64,000 nt of DNA from Cerioporus squamosus. Taxonomy: Eukaryota; Basidiomycota; Agaricomycetes; Polyporales; Polyporaceae. The number at the start of each line of letters is the position of its first letter. Position 1 is the stretch's first letter. The DNA lies in contig JABYQS010000007.1 of NCBI GenBank assembly GCA_022592435.1, positions 186,001 through 250,000 on the forward strand, given 5' to 3'. Positions 12,240 to 23,308 of the stretch are shown piece after piece. The notes below the pieces were generated by a model. That model saw nothing but the letters and a program-made list of their open reading frames with translations, had not been told where the DNA came from and did not search any database. The translations under genes were made by a program, and so were the position numbers.

Positions 12240-12432
12240 TTATGATGTAGTGCTGCTGTCGACTCGGACTGTCCCTACCTTGGTTCGCTGTTCGTGTATG
12301 ATACGTAATCTTAATACGACACATCACTTTGCAAGAACAGCTATGACCACCATGTTCGAGAGCACCCGGACGCGCTCAGCAGTGTTCAATAGTGAGATAC
12401 TATACAAGACAGGACGGCAGCAACACTCTGAA

Positions 12433-13715
12433 TCACGAGTCCTCTCCTTCCCCTCTTGCCGCGGCCTCTTCCATACGACGACGCTTCCGCTCGAGATACC
12501 GCTCCCTCGCGCTCTTCACGGACTCCTCGTCATTCCTCTTCGCAACCACCCTGTTGATGCTCTCCTGCTCCTGCCTCTCCTTCTCCGACTTGAGCCGCGA
12601 CTGCTCTTCCTCCAGCTGCCGTTGGACCTCCCTAGCTCGTCGCTCGTTGATCTCCTTGCGACTCGCCGCAGTTCCGACAGCGCGATGCACCTCCACGCTC
12701 TCCGATGATGCGTTCTGGTTCTTGTTCGATAAGTGCAGGCCCAGCTTGCGCGTGTTCGGCGCAGAGAGGTTCAGCCCGGCGGAGAGCAACTCGCGCTTGT
12801 CGACGATTTGGTTGTCGTCGTTGAGCTCAACCTCCTTCCCTTGTTCCCGCGCTATACGGGCGAGCTCCACGTCAGACTTGGGCGTGAAGTCGGGTGGTCT
12901 GGTGATGGTGAGGTTCGGTCCCCCTTGGGGCCCGATCTGGGGTTTGGATTCTGTCGCTGCAACTGTCTGCTCGTGCTTCTGCTCGGAGTCTTCCAGCAGC
13001 TTGCGGTAGAAGTGCGCCATGCCGGTACCCAGGCCCTTGTTCTTCTTCTTCTCCTCCTCTGCAATGATCCCGCAATGAGCGGGAAGCCTTCATCATGAGA
13101 AAGGCGGAGACGTACCTTCTCGTCTCCGTTCTTCCTCTTCGGCCTGGCGAAGCTCCGCCATTTGCCTCTTGTAAGCCTCCGTGACGAAGGCCTCCTTGTC
13201 CTTGAACTCATCACCTTCAAGCTCGCGCTCCCGTTGGATCATCTTTTCCTCGGCTCGCAGATGGTCTAGTCTCCGTGTTGCCGCAGACGTCAGCAGTCCG
13301 CTAATGTACTTGGGCTGCGAAGGTCTTCAGTATATCAGCGCTCGCAGGAAATTGACATAGGGTATGAGCGTGATAGAATGCTCACCTTGCGCTCCTTCGA
13401 ATCCGCCTCCTTGGCCTCCTTCTGCCTCAGCTTCGCCTCCTGCATCTTGTCCCAGACCTCGTCGTACTCGAACACGGTTGCGTCCACCTTCTTCTCCTCC
13501 TCAAGCTTCTTCTTCATAGCCTTCGACATCTCCACGCTTTGCGCGATGAACTGCTTATTCGCCGCGACCTTGCCCTTGTCTGCGACTGCAGTTGGTGCTG
13601 CGTCTACGGGCTCATCGTCATCGAGGCCCGCGAAGGCTGCTGAGCGTTTGAGGGAAGGAGCTTCGCCAACAGGCTTGGCGGCTGCTTTGCCCTTGAGAGA
13701 GAATGAGACTTTCAT
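12433..13715 (-). CDS. NSRP1: Nuclear speckle splicing regulator NSRP1 (CCDC55/DUF2040 family)
   Basis: ATG at 13715 (MKVSFSLKGKAAAKP), stop at 12433-12435. The product is almost entirely charged helix. N-terminal KRSAAFAGLDDDEP and VDATVFEYDEVWDKMQEAK precede the family core, PKYISGLLTSAATRRLDHL, then ELEGDEFKDKEAFVTEAYKR, QMAELRQAEEEERRR, and after an intron GLGTGMAHFYRKLLEDSE. This EGDEFKDKEAFVT...Y and FYR(K/H)LL order is diagnostic of NSRP1, which binds pre-mRNA and modulates alternative splicing in animals. The C-terminal part is a Glu/Arg coiled coil. Introns fall near 13072-13115 and 13318-13385. The start codon faces that of MTR3 only 121 bp away (or 82 bp if the upstream MTR3 ATG is used), so the two share a promoter region. 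Confidence 0.9.
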
Positions 13716-13836
13716 GACGAGAGCAACAGTTAGATGGATGAGGTCAGTGGGCAAGCACACAGGTGGCGAAGCGCGCGGTATACCATGATCGCGTCGTATG
13801 AAGGCGCCCGATGCACAAACTCTTGTGGCTTTCGTC

Positions 13837-14900
13837 ATGGCGCAGAGCAACTTCGACCGCAGACGCATCAACGGCCCCGAAGAAAGCTTCCAACCGACAT
13901 TCGAATTGGATGAGGAGGAGGAGACGAGATGGAAGCCGGGAAATCCTAGGATAGGACGGGGCGCGCGCGACATTCGGCCAATATGTGCGATTTCCTCCTC
14001 TCGCTCCTTCAGCCCCTTTGCTTATGAGTGTGTGCATGCTTCAGTCTTGAAAGCTGGTCTGATAAATCAAGCAAATGGCTCTGCATACATCGAGACTGTG
14101 AAGACGAAAATAGCATGCGCAGTGTGAGTGAGTTATGTTAATATGACATCCCTGGTGTACGCGCTGGAACTCGCGCGTAGGTATGGCCCACGACAGTCCA
14201 AGAGCACAACTTACAACGAGAAGGGTCGCTTGAATGTTGAGGTCAAGTTTGCGCCGTTCTCATGTACACGACGAAGAGTCCCTATACGTGTGAGTGGCTC
14301 CGTCGGTCGTGTTTCACCCCGTGTCTTATAACCTTTCCAGGACGCGGAAGACAGGTCCGTCGCGGTGCAGATTCAACAAGCACTGGTACCCGCTGTCAGA
14401 CTGGAGCTACTCCCGAAGTCCACCATTGATATCTTCATCACGATTATCGAGAACGATGGGATAGAGGGGTGTATTGCGTCCGGGTCCGTTGCAGCAAGTG
14501 CTGCTCTAGCGGATGCTGGGATAGAGATGCTCGGGCTGGTCGCATCATGTTCTGCTGTATGTTGTCGCATTGTCTGCACCTGAGTGAGTACTGACAATAC
14601 CTACAGGCCGTCGTTGGCAAAGAGATCTGGCTGGACCCGACGGAAGAGGAGGGGAAGGTCTCTTCAGGGACACTCATTCTTGCGGGGATGCCTGCCTTGG
14701 GGACGATTACTAGCGTTTGGCAGTCGGGTTCCATGACCCCTGCGGATGGTATTAAGGTAAGCTCGCGCCATGCTCAGCGGGCTATGGACTAACGAAAACT
14801 TTCCGAACGCCAGTGCATGGAGGCCTGTCAGGAGCGTTATACGGATATTCACGCTGTGATCGCGCAAGCGCTCCTGGAAAACGCTCAGAATAATACATGA
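13837..14900 (+). CDS. MTR3: Exosome ring subunit MTR3 (RNase PH fold)
   Basis: Catalytically inactive RNase-PH-like subunit of the exosome barrel. I prefer ATG 13837 because NFDRRRINGPEESFQP then sits at the extreme N-terminus as in human EXOSC6; an in-frame ATG at 13798 would add 13 residues. Exact introns: 13985-14044 and 14124-14180; others near 14290-14340, 14558-14605 and 14756-14813. Joined exons give RDIRPIFLKAGLINQANGS, AYIETVKTKIACAVYGPRQ, GRLNVEVKFAPFS, VPAVRLELLPKSTIDIF, AASAALADAGIEMLGLVASC and IWLDPTEEE. The GPRQ, LALADAGIEM and LDPT motifs separate MTR3 from RRP41 and RRP46. Stop at 14898-14900. Together with RRP4 this puts two exosome subunits within 8 kb. Confidence 0.93.
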
Positions 14901-15447
14901 ATTGGCCTCCCGGTCCTTCGAAGTCTCGCAATCCGGCTGATGTGAACAATGTCTGGCCAGGTGAGGACTCCGCCTAATCCGACGTGCGCGTCGGATCGCT
15001 GCAGCACCTCTCTGAAAGCGGAGCATACAAGCCATCAATATGATGATGAACCTGGTCCCTCCTTTCCCTGCAGTATCGCCGGGCGCATTTAGGAAACACT
15101 ACTTACGAACGAGTGACGGGATTAATCGTTAAAGTTACTCGTGCCCTCCGAGAGCATGAAGACCTAATCGTATCCATTTACCACTTCACCGGAACCTCAA
15201 GCTTTGTCTACTACTCACTGGCAAATTGCGGTCCTCTTGAATTTGAACGTTTGAACGAGAATTCACATATGAGCGCCTATTGGCCCTTCCTCCTCGAGGG
15301 CGCCGTGACGTTTGGCTTCGTTCAAGACGGTCCAGCTCCAAGTCTTCGTTTGCTCCGACTGCTCACCCCTACCTGCGACGACCTGCTACGTTCTGTAAAA
15401 CCTGACGATCTTCCACCTACCGCTTTGATCTTCGGGCTGGTACTCGC
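14901..15447 (+). other. Intergenic upstream of the permease
   Basis: 547 bp. It must hold the MTR3 3' end and the permease promoter. A 112-codon open frame at 15113-15451 overlaps the permease start but resembles nothing and is probably chance. Confidence 0.4.
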
Positions 15448-17899
15448 ATGACGTCCTCGACATTATTAGACAGCCTAAAGTCCCCACGCAGCGCTACCTC
15501 GCAAATATACTCGCCCTCCATCCGCTCTACGCGCCTGTCGGAAGAGTCTGATGATTCCTTACGTGACCTTGAGCTTTCGGAGGGCCCTTTGCTAGCGGAG
15601 AGCCCGCGGCCGCCATTTCGCGGTCGGTCGTACTCCGTGACTGGCTTCGACTTCCAGCATGACCTACTACCACTGAGCTCGAGCTTGAGCGAACCAGACG
15701 CGGTACATCTGGAGACGAACGAGAAACGATTGGGGCTTATTAATGGTGCGTGTGTTATCTCATGAGACGGATGGAAGGGGGGCTTAGCGGTTGGACGGTT
15801 GGACGCGTAGGGATTGCTCTCATTGTGGGACTGCAGATTGGCTCCGGGATCTTGTGAGTGCTGTATTCTTTCTATGCTCTTTCCGCCGACTTACACATTG
15901 TTCTCAGCTCCTCGCCAGGCGTAGTAGTCGCGAACGTGCACAGCGTCGGCGCAAGTCTGACGGTCTGGTTCGCTGCCGGTGTGCTCGCATGGACGGGTGC
16001 GAGCAGCTTCGCGGAGCTGGGGTCCTCTATACCCGTGAACGGAGGCGCACAAGCGTACCTCCAGTACTCCTACGGACCCTTGGTATCGTATTTATTCGCG
16101 TGGACCGCGATTTCTGCCCTCAAGCCAGGTGCGTTGCCCTCCCTTGCTCGAGCACCGCGTGCATGCAGGATGCCAACGGGACCCTTTGGCAGGAGGCAAC
16201 GCTGTAATTAGCCTAATCTTCGCCGAATACCTTAATCGACTGTTCTGGCACAGCACCCGCGCGGATGTGTCGCCGGATGATATCCCCCAGTGGGCAATAA
16301 AGCTGACTGCCTCAGCGGCAGTCCTCGTTGTCTCCATAATCTGCGTGGCCACGCCCACCTTGGGCACCCGCGCTGCCGTTGTATTCACAACCGTGAAGGT
16401 GAGAAGCCTGTCAATACCCTGCGTGGAGAAGCAGCTAACCATGCATAGATTGTAGCATTGGTGTGTGTCCGCACGTTCGTCTCGAGCACGCCTGGGACTC
16501 AACGTCTGGCACCCTAGATCTCGATCACCATCATTGGTCTCGTACAACTCGCAAGGGGACAAGCCTCTACCTCGCTGAGCGAGCCGCTCTTTGAGAACTC
16601 GAGCACAAGTCCGTCATCGTACGCGCTTGCGTTATACTCCGGCTTGTGGGCCTTCGACGGCTGGGACCAAGCCAACTACGTAGGCGGGGAGATGAGACAT
16701 CCGGAAAAGAGCATTCCTCGTGCCATTCATACCAGCATGGCTATTGTAATGGTATGTGCATGTCTGGCCTGCTACCGGTGAGAACTCTGGCTCAAACCTT
16801 GCTACAGGCGCTGTTCATCCTCGCAAATGTGGCATACTTCACTGTGCTAGATAAGGTTTGAAGTGCCAGATCTATGGACTGCTGATGGGCTACTGAATTG
16901 ACCCTATAGGCAACCGTCGGATTGAGTAACACTGTTGCGTTGGACTTCGGACGAGCGATGTTTGGACCGGTGGGCGGCGTGGTCTTCGCCGCAATGGTCG
17001 CATTCTCGTGCTTCGGTGCACTGAACGGTCGGTTGACTCTATTGCATGTGTTTGAAGATCGTCATTCATGCTCTTCTGAACAGGTTCGTCATTCACCAGT
17101 GCACGACTCATCTACGTTGCGGGCAAGGAGGGTTACTTGCCTGCCTTGTTTGGCCGCCACAATATCAGGCTGAAGACGCCCCTCAATGCGATGTGCTTGC
17201 AAGCCGGGCTGACGATCGCGTTCATCATGGTCGGCGGAGGTTTCCGTTCGTTGATCAACTTTGCCGTCGTTGCGTCATGGGCGTTCTACTTCCTGACTGT
17301 AAGTTCAAGCCACATAAACCAGACGTCCCCCTGGATAATGACGGCTTGTCTAGGTCCTCGGACTGGTCATCTTGCGCGTCAAGGAGCCAATGCTAGAACG
17401 TCCGTACAAGACTTGGATCATTACACCGCTGATATTCTGTGCAGTAGGTCTTCCCGATTCATCTCCCATCTGTTCACCCACTGAGCTAGCCGCGGTCGCT
17501 TCCGTCGCTATGTAGGTGTGTCTGTTCCTACTTTGCATGCCCGTTATCGCAGCGCCGCTAGAGGCGATGGCTGTCCTGGGTGAGCTTGTTCGACATGCAC
17601 TGCTCCGACCATCGACACCCGAGTGCTGACCACACTTCTGGACAGGATTCGTCCTCGCAGGGATCCCGGTATATTACATCACGCAGCGGCCATATACATC
17701 GGAGGGCCCGTCACAAGGTACATCCTCGCGAAAATCGCGCGCGAATCTCGTTGGCTCACGCGTGTCGCCATCCCGTTTTTCAGGCTTCTTCGCGAGTATC
17801 GTTGCGCGGATACGTGGGCGGCCGGCGCCCGGTGCTGGGTGGGAGGCCGTGGCGACGGAGGGAGACGAACAGCTGGAGATGCGGACGCCTGTTCGATGA
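15448..17899 (+). CDS. L-type amino-acid permease (APC superfamily)
   Basis: Plasma-membrane amino-acid transporter with about 12 predicted membrane helices. ATG 15448; stop 17897-17899. The first about 95 residues are cytosolic and Ser-rich. The APC signature follows across introns: KRLGLINGIALIVGLQIGSGIF, SSPGVVVANVHSVGASL, then LAWTGASSFAELGSSIPVNG with the conserved E-L-G. Later helices include YALALYSGLWAFDGWDQANY, the motif around EMRHPEKSIPRAI, ATVGLSNTVALDFGRAM, and VLGLVILRVKEPMLERPYK near the end. IGSGIFSSPG and the W-A-F-D-G-W-D/N motif point to the LAT / b(0,+) / methionine permease (MUP1-like) branch; the substrate cannot be told from sequence. A short Arg/Ser-rich C-tail follows. 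About nine introns, including a tiny exon near 16450 (IVAL). Confidence 0.9.
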
Positions 17900-18422
17900 C
17901 AGCTGCGCAGTTATTTCCGGTAGATGTACCACTGCTCGTCCCATGCTGTAGAGCGAGATCCAGATGCACATAAACTCCCTGCGTGTACCTTGGTGTACCT
18001 TCGGCATTGTGGTGACGCTCCAAGGCACTGGCAGTTCTCTGAGTCTCCATGATTCTGACAGCATTACGGCAGGCATTGCTTACAGGTGAAACCCGTTCAT
18101 CAGACATGTCTAACTGCGCAAGGGGTCGGGATGACCAATCGTGAGCGAGGATTCGTTGACTTAGCTACCGCCGGCACTTTCCGCTATGTAAGCCAGTGTA
18201 TGTTCGCGCAATGATCACGATCGCGGACTTGAGGATAAATACGACTTGCTGTTAGCTATCGGTGCACTCCCTTCTCCTCGATCGCTGCTGCTGCACTAAC
18301 CAGCTCTGACCTTCTCTCTGGTAAGCTCGACGCCGCTGCTCGATCCTCGGTTCCGCGGACGCAGCGCTTACCGTCTCGCTCGCCCGCAGCTCGCATAGAA
18401 TCCGTACTCTGAACGAACCAAC
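17900..18422 (+). promoter_or_regulatory. ATX1 upstream region
   Basis: 523 bp. ATAAATAC at about 18235-18242, about 185 bp before the ATX1 ATG, is a plausible TATA box, followed by a C/T-rich stretch (18265-18340) typical of well-expressed fungal promoters. Confidence 0.4.
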
Positions 18423-18900
18423 ATGGTGCGCATCGGTCTCCCGCGTCCGGTGTGAGAGAGGCTTATGGAAGGATGCTGGGGCAGTCTGAGCACACTTACA
18501 AGTTCAACGTGAAGGTGATGATGCACCGGTGATGAACGCAGTGCGGCTATCGGAGAGCTGACTGAGCGATCCCCATCGCGGCCGCGGCCTCCCACAGATG
18601 ACCTGCTCTGGCTGCTCTGGCGCGGTCGACCGCGTGCTGAAGAAGACGGAAGGTGCGCAGCGCGAGCTTGGCGGCTAGACGCGGATGAGCTTACGAGGGT
18701 GCATATGGGGATGCAGGTGTGTCTTCGTACGACATCAGCCTGGAGAAGCAGGAGGTGCTGGTCAAGGGCACGATCCCGTACGACGACCTGAAGGCGAAGA
18801 TCGCGAAGACGGGCAAGGAGGTGCGTAGCCGTGGCATGGTGCGAGGGTTCGGACGACTCATCGGACCGCTTAGATCATCTCTGGCGAGACGGTTGCATGA
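18423..18900 (+). CDS. ATX1: Copper chaperone ATX1
   Basis: Small cytosolic HMA-domain protein that hands Cu(I) to the secretory-pathway copper ATPase, which loads the iron-uptake oxidase Fet3. Five coding exons can be placed: 18423-18425 (ATG alone), 18485-18514, 18598-18652, 18717-18820 and 18874-18900. They give MSEHTYKFNVK, MTCSGCSGAVDRVLKKTEG, VSSYDISLEKQEVLVKG, TIPYDDLKAKIAKTGKE and IISGETVA, about 72 residues, the usual ATX1 length. MTCSGCSGA is the copper-binding MxCxxC loop, and the KTGK lysines near the end are the ones used to dock on the ATPase. The gene is more than half intron, so it is easily missed. It lies 680 bp upstream of a co-oriented ferric reductase, the same uptake route. 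Confidence 0.95.
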
Positions 18901-19582
18901 AGGGTGGCCGGGCTCGGAGTCGGACGGTCTGGTCGGAGAAGCGGCGGAGGTATGGTCTGTGTCGATATAGCGGGTTTCTGATTGCTTGTGCTGGAGTTCA
19001 ATGGAAATGTATTATTCTGGGATAGCGCGAGTGCTTGGACGACTTGTACTTATGCTTGACGAGGCCGTCGAGGACGAGCAGGTCGAAGTCAGGGTCGTGC
19101 GACGCGAGCCTCGTGGCTCGGAGGCACACGAGCCGGAGCGCCGAGCCGGCAAGGCATGACGGCAGGGGCGTCCGGGGAGTCGGCCTGTCACTGTGCGCAG
19201 CCGAGTCGGAGTGCAAGCCGGAAAGGAAGAGCTGAGGTCACTCGAGAGCAGGCCAGCTCAAGCATTCTAAGTCGCCAACGCCCTCGGCTGCGCATCATGT
19301 TCACTTCCCGTCCTGCCCACTGCACCGACGTACCATAGCCCACTCCAGCCCTCTGCATCCCGCCTGAGCGACCTCCGCCGTCGCGCGACTGTTCAGTGTG
19401 GCCGCCGAGACCAAGACTCCCGTACCTGGTTTCTAGCCCGACTCTAGAATCACGATCCGTGCGGCCCCCGCACGCAGACATATAGCAGTAGACAGAAGGA
19501 CACCCGGTAAGTTTTCTCCTATCGTCTCTACAGAGACCGTCGCCCGTCGCTCATTCAGGCCTTTGGTCTCCAGCTCCGCGGG
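18901..19582 (+). other. Intergenic ATX1 to ferric reductase
   Basis: 682 bp containing the ATX1 3' end and the ferric reductase promoter. No gene seen. I find no convincing GATA-type iron-repressor site. Confidence 0.4.
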
Positions 19583-22500
19583 ATGGCCGCCAACTCTACC
19601 TTCAGGCCAGCCTACCCGTCCACTCCTTCTTTTGAGAACGACCTCGAGTTCGTCTATGCATATCTGGCCGTTCACGTTCTCAGCGACCCGAGTCGCGTCT
19701 ACTCCTACATTCTCTGGATCGCCATAGGCGGCGTCCTGCTCGTCCTGTCTCTTCTCCACCACCTGCACATCCGCGGAGGCTACCTAGGCGCTCTATGGAA
19801 CAAGTGGGCCCTCCGACGGCGAACATGGAGGAAGAAACACAGTCTTGCCGTCGCGAGAGCCAGAGGTGAACCTCACCGCCAACCCTACTCCTTTCCCTCC
19901 AATGCCCAGATATTCACCCTCTGTATCGTGGTCATCGCCGCTCTCCTCTGCTCTTTCCTTGGCCCCGACTACTTCGCGCCCAAGGCTTCTCTCTGGACTC
20001 TCCATGACTACCCATGGGCCACCACCTCCACTCCGCTCGCCAAACGCTACGAGCTGTCCGACTACTATCAGTATATGCCTCAGTACACCATCCCGAAGGC
20101 TTGGTGGACTTCCGGTAACCGCACAGGCTTGATTGCCTTTGCCCTCTTCCCTCTTTGTATCCTCTTCGCCCTCAAGGCGCCTCCATTCGCCATCTTCTCC
20201 CTCCCTTGTCTCGTTCAGCTCTATTGCGACAAGCTGCTCTGGCTTCACAAATGGACGGCACGCCTCATCTACCTTCTCACTGTCCTTCATGTCGCCTTCT
20301 GGAGTGTCCAGTTGCTAATAGAAAGCCGCAACGGGAAGGTTGCATATACATATGCCTGGTCCTATGAGAAGTTCCTGTTCGCCTGGACGGTGCGTATATG
20401 CACAATTTACCCTCAATCTCCATTAACGGGACATTCTCATCTTAGGCGTTCGGATGTATGACCTTGCTCTTCCTGTTCTCCATTGGTCCATCTAGACGGA
20501 GGCATTACGAGGCCTTCTGGTTCCTCCATGTCCTCCTCGTGCCGCTTACGCTCATCATGTCCGCCCTCCATCACCCACCGGTATGGTGGTGGTGTTGGGC
20601 CGCACTCGGGCTGTGGCTTGGGGAGCGGACGTGGCGTTTCACTTGGTGGTTGTATACGAACGGATACTTCGGTAACAAGGTCGCGGCGCCGTCGAACAAG
20701 TTGCGGAAGGTCCAGTCGCGCAACAAAGGCTCCGTCGGCACTGCTCCACCGCCCCGGAAGGGGGAGAACATGTTCTCATTCCCTGACACGCCTCCCCCGA
20801 GCGCCACTGCTGGTCTTGCCCATTACCCTCCCCCAAACCAGCTGCCTGGCGTCGGACTATCCGTCCCGACTGACTATGTCCCGCCGCCTGGGTTTGCCCA
20901 TGCCGAACTGCTTCCTGGCCGGACTGTTCGACTGCGCATCGTAACCCCTGGTTACCTGACATGGGCTCCCGGACAGCACTTCCTTATCTCTATCCCCTCC
21001 ATCACTCGCTTCACCACCCACCCTTTCACAGCAGCGTCCATCTGTGATGAGCAGAATCCATACGACGATGGTCGTGTGCTCGTGTTCCTCATCCGCGCCA
21101 AGAATGGTTGGACCAAGGACCTCTGGGATACCGTTGCCGTGTTGCTCAGTCGTGGTCAGCAGTACGTCCGGTCGGAGTCTCTGCCCAGGTGCGAGATGCC
21201 CAGTCGGGGAGTCCTCCTCCGTGCTTGCGTTGATGGGCCTTTCGGCTCGTCCGTGCGGGCACCATGGGGATCCTACTCTTCCGTGCTCATCGTCGCAGGT
21301 GGATCTGGTGTCAGCTACGCGCTGTCCATTCTGCAGTACCTCTGTCTCTGCCTAGCAGGGCGAGACGGAAGGTTCTTGGGCGGGCAGCCAGGCGGGTATG
21401 GGCACCCCAATTTCAAGACCACGCGCGTACGGTTCGTCTGGCTCGTGCGCGAGTTCGGTATGTTTATCGCCGCTGCCGCTGGTGCATGGCTCTCGGCTCA
21501 TTCATTCTCAGGTCACATTCAGTGGTGTGCGTCCGTTCTTCGGAGATGCATGGACCTGCTGCCGGGTCCCGAGTTGCAAATCGACATATTCGTGACCAAT
21601 GTCAAGCCGGTGGCAGAGAGAAAGCCTCCCCAGCCTTCGCGAGTATCGTTTGCCCCGCCGCCGTTCAAGGACAAGGATGAACTGGAGCCGCCCAAGCCCG
21701 GGTTCGCCGTCAACTCTCGACCGGTCTCGCGTGCTTCATTCGACTCGGAAGACAGCGCTGATGACAGCGACGTCGACCTCAGCTACTACACAGGATATGT
21801 GCAAGAGGACGGCGAGCTTGGGCACGAGGAGCACATCCTTGATCTGACGAACTTCGAGGGCGATGACGACACCAGCATGCCAGGCGAGGCGCAGTTCAAC
21901 CTTTCGGTCAAGCAGGAGGGCCGATCGCGGCGGGCAACTTCACGCAGACTGTCCACGGCCTTGTTCGCGAAGCAGGAGCTCCTCCATCGTGCGTCGCAGA
22001 TGGACTTTGGCAGCGCGAATCCTTCGACCGTTCAGCTCGTCAACAAACGCGCGACGCTCCCGCCCATTGACACCGACGCCCCTCCATCGGCACAGCGGGA
22101 AAGCGTGGACGGGCCAAGCTCACGACGGCCGAGTGTGGACATCGCAAGCGTCCGCCAAGGCGACTCGCGTCGCGGCAGCATCCAGGGTCCACATGCATCA
22201 TGGACACCGTCGCCGCGGACGCCCAACAGCGCCGCGCCCCTCATCTCCGCCGAGTCCTCCTCGAACGACCCCAGACGGGAGCTTCCCGGACTGCACACGC
22301 GCAACACCTCCGCCCCGCTCAGCCTGAACCAGAAGCGGTTCTCGGCGCTGTCGGAGCGGTCGCTGATGCAGACCCCGATCACGCCTGCGAGCCAGCGGTC
22401 GATATCGCGGCTGAGCCAGTGGACGGACACGGACAGCTTCGCGGCGCTGGTGCCGCGGGGCGACGTCGAGGCCGTGCGGGAGCAGCTGAGGCTGGAGCTG

Positions 22501-22824
22501 GGCGAGAAGGAGGTGGAGGATGTGGGGATCGTTGCGGAGCATGCGCGCCCGGGGAAGCCGAAGTTAGAGCGGATCCTGGCGGACGAGGTCGAGCGGGCGA
22601 AGGGCGCGCTCGCTGTTGCTTGTGAGTACTTAACCCCTCTTCGCTTCTGGTGGCGTATGTGTTGCTGACGGGTGTTTGGATGTGTGTTATGTGCAGGTTG
22701 TGGCCCGACGTCGCTGGACGCGATGATTCGGAAGGTCGTGGCGGCACAGATCGACCCGCAGCGAGTCAAGCGGGGAGATATGCGCGGCTCGATCGCTCTC
22801 TTCTCGGAAGAGTTCGCATATTGA
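19583..22824 (+). CDS. Ferric/cupric reductase, FRE family, with a long C-terminal insert
   Basis: Plasma-membrane flavocytochrome that reduces Fe(III) or Cu(II) outside the cell using NADPH. ATG 19583, stop 22822-22824; introns near 20391-20446 and 22629-22695. N-terminal membrane helices begin at YSYILWIAIGGVLLVLSLLH. The heme-binding region has HKWTARLIYLLTVLHVAFW and, in the next exon, HYEAFWFLHVLLVPL, giving the paired histidines. The FAD domain carries PGQHFLISIPS and HPFTAASICD, the NADPH domain carries GGSGVSYALSIL, and the last exon restores CCGPTSLD, the Cys-Gly-Pro motif at the end of the fold. Between VTNVKP and that motif lie about 320 disordered residues rich in Ser, Arg and Pro, far longer than in yeast Fre proteins. 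Total about 1,040 residues. Neighbour ATX1 supports a role in iron/copper uptake. Confidence 0.92.
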
Positions 22825-23308
22825 GATGAGGTAGAGACAATATCGACACTTCTCCCTTCTTCCCCCGTCCCTCGGAAGCTTCGGCTGTCGCCCACATCCG
22901 AGTTCACACTTTGGAACGCGTGGCGGGAGTCGGTGGTCGCTCGTTGTAGCTAGGACTGACACTTGGACACTTTGACATACCGTACAATCATTTCACGGAC
23001 TGTGCTTGCACTCATATAGTCACCAGTATCTTAGATCGCATTGCACTGTATCTCTACGCACGCACGCACTCAGCAAGAACCTGTTTCTCTCACTTGACTT
23101 CGTTTTGCCTGTTGAGGGACTAGGACGCAGAGGTAGTTCGAGAGCCGAGCGCTGAACGCAGTGTACGGTCCGGAATGGGCGCCCAATGCAGCACTTTTGA
23201 GGTGACCTCCACTGACTTGCGAAGTTGTTTTCTCTCGCTAGGCTACGTCTCCTCAGGCCCTCGTGCCGCATTCCAGCACAGCGCGCCGTCCGCTTGTATA
23301 TACGCCAA
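22825..23308 (+). other. Intergenic, with possible TRM1 leader
   Basis: 484 bp. From 23216 to the TRM1 ATG the TRM1 frame stays open and encodes an Arg-rich segment (see TRM1). No other gene seen. Confidence 0.4.

Noticed and set aside
15113..15451. 112-codon open frame upstream of the permease
   Set aside because: No motif, no intron structure, and it overlaps the permease start. Better explained as promoter and leader.
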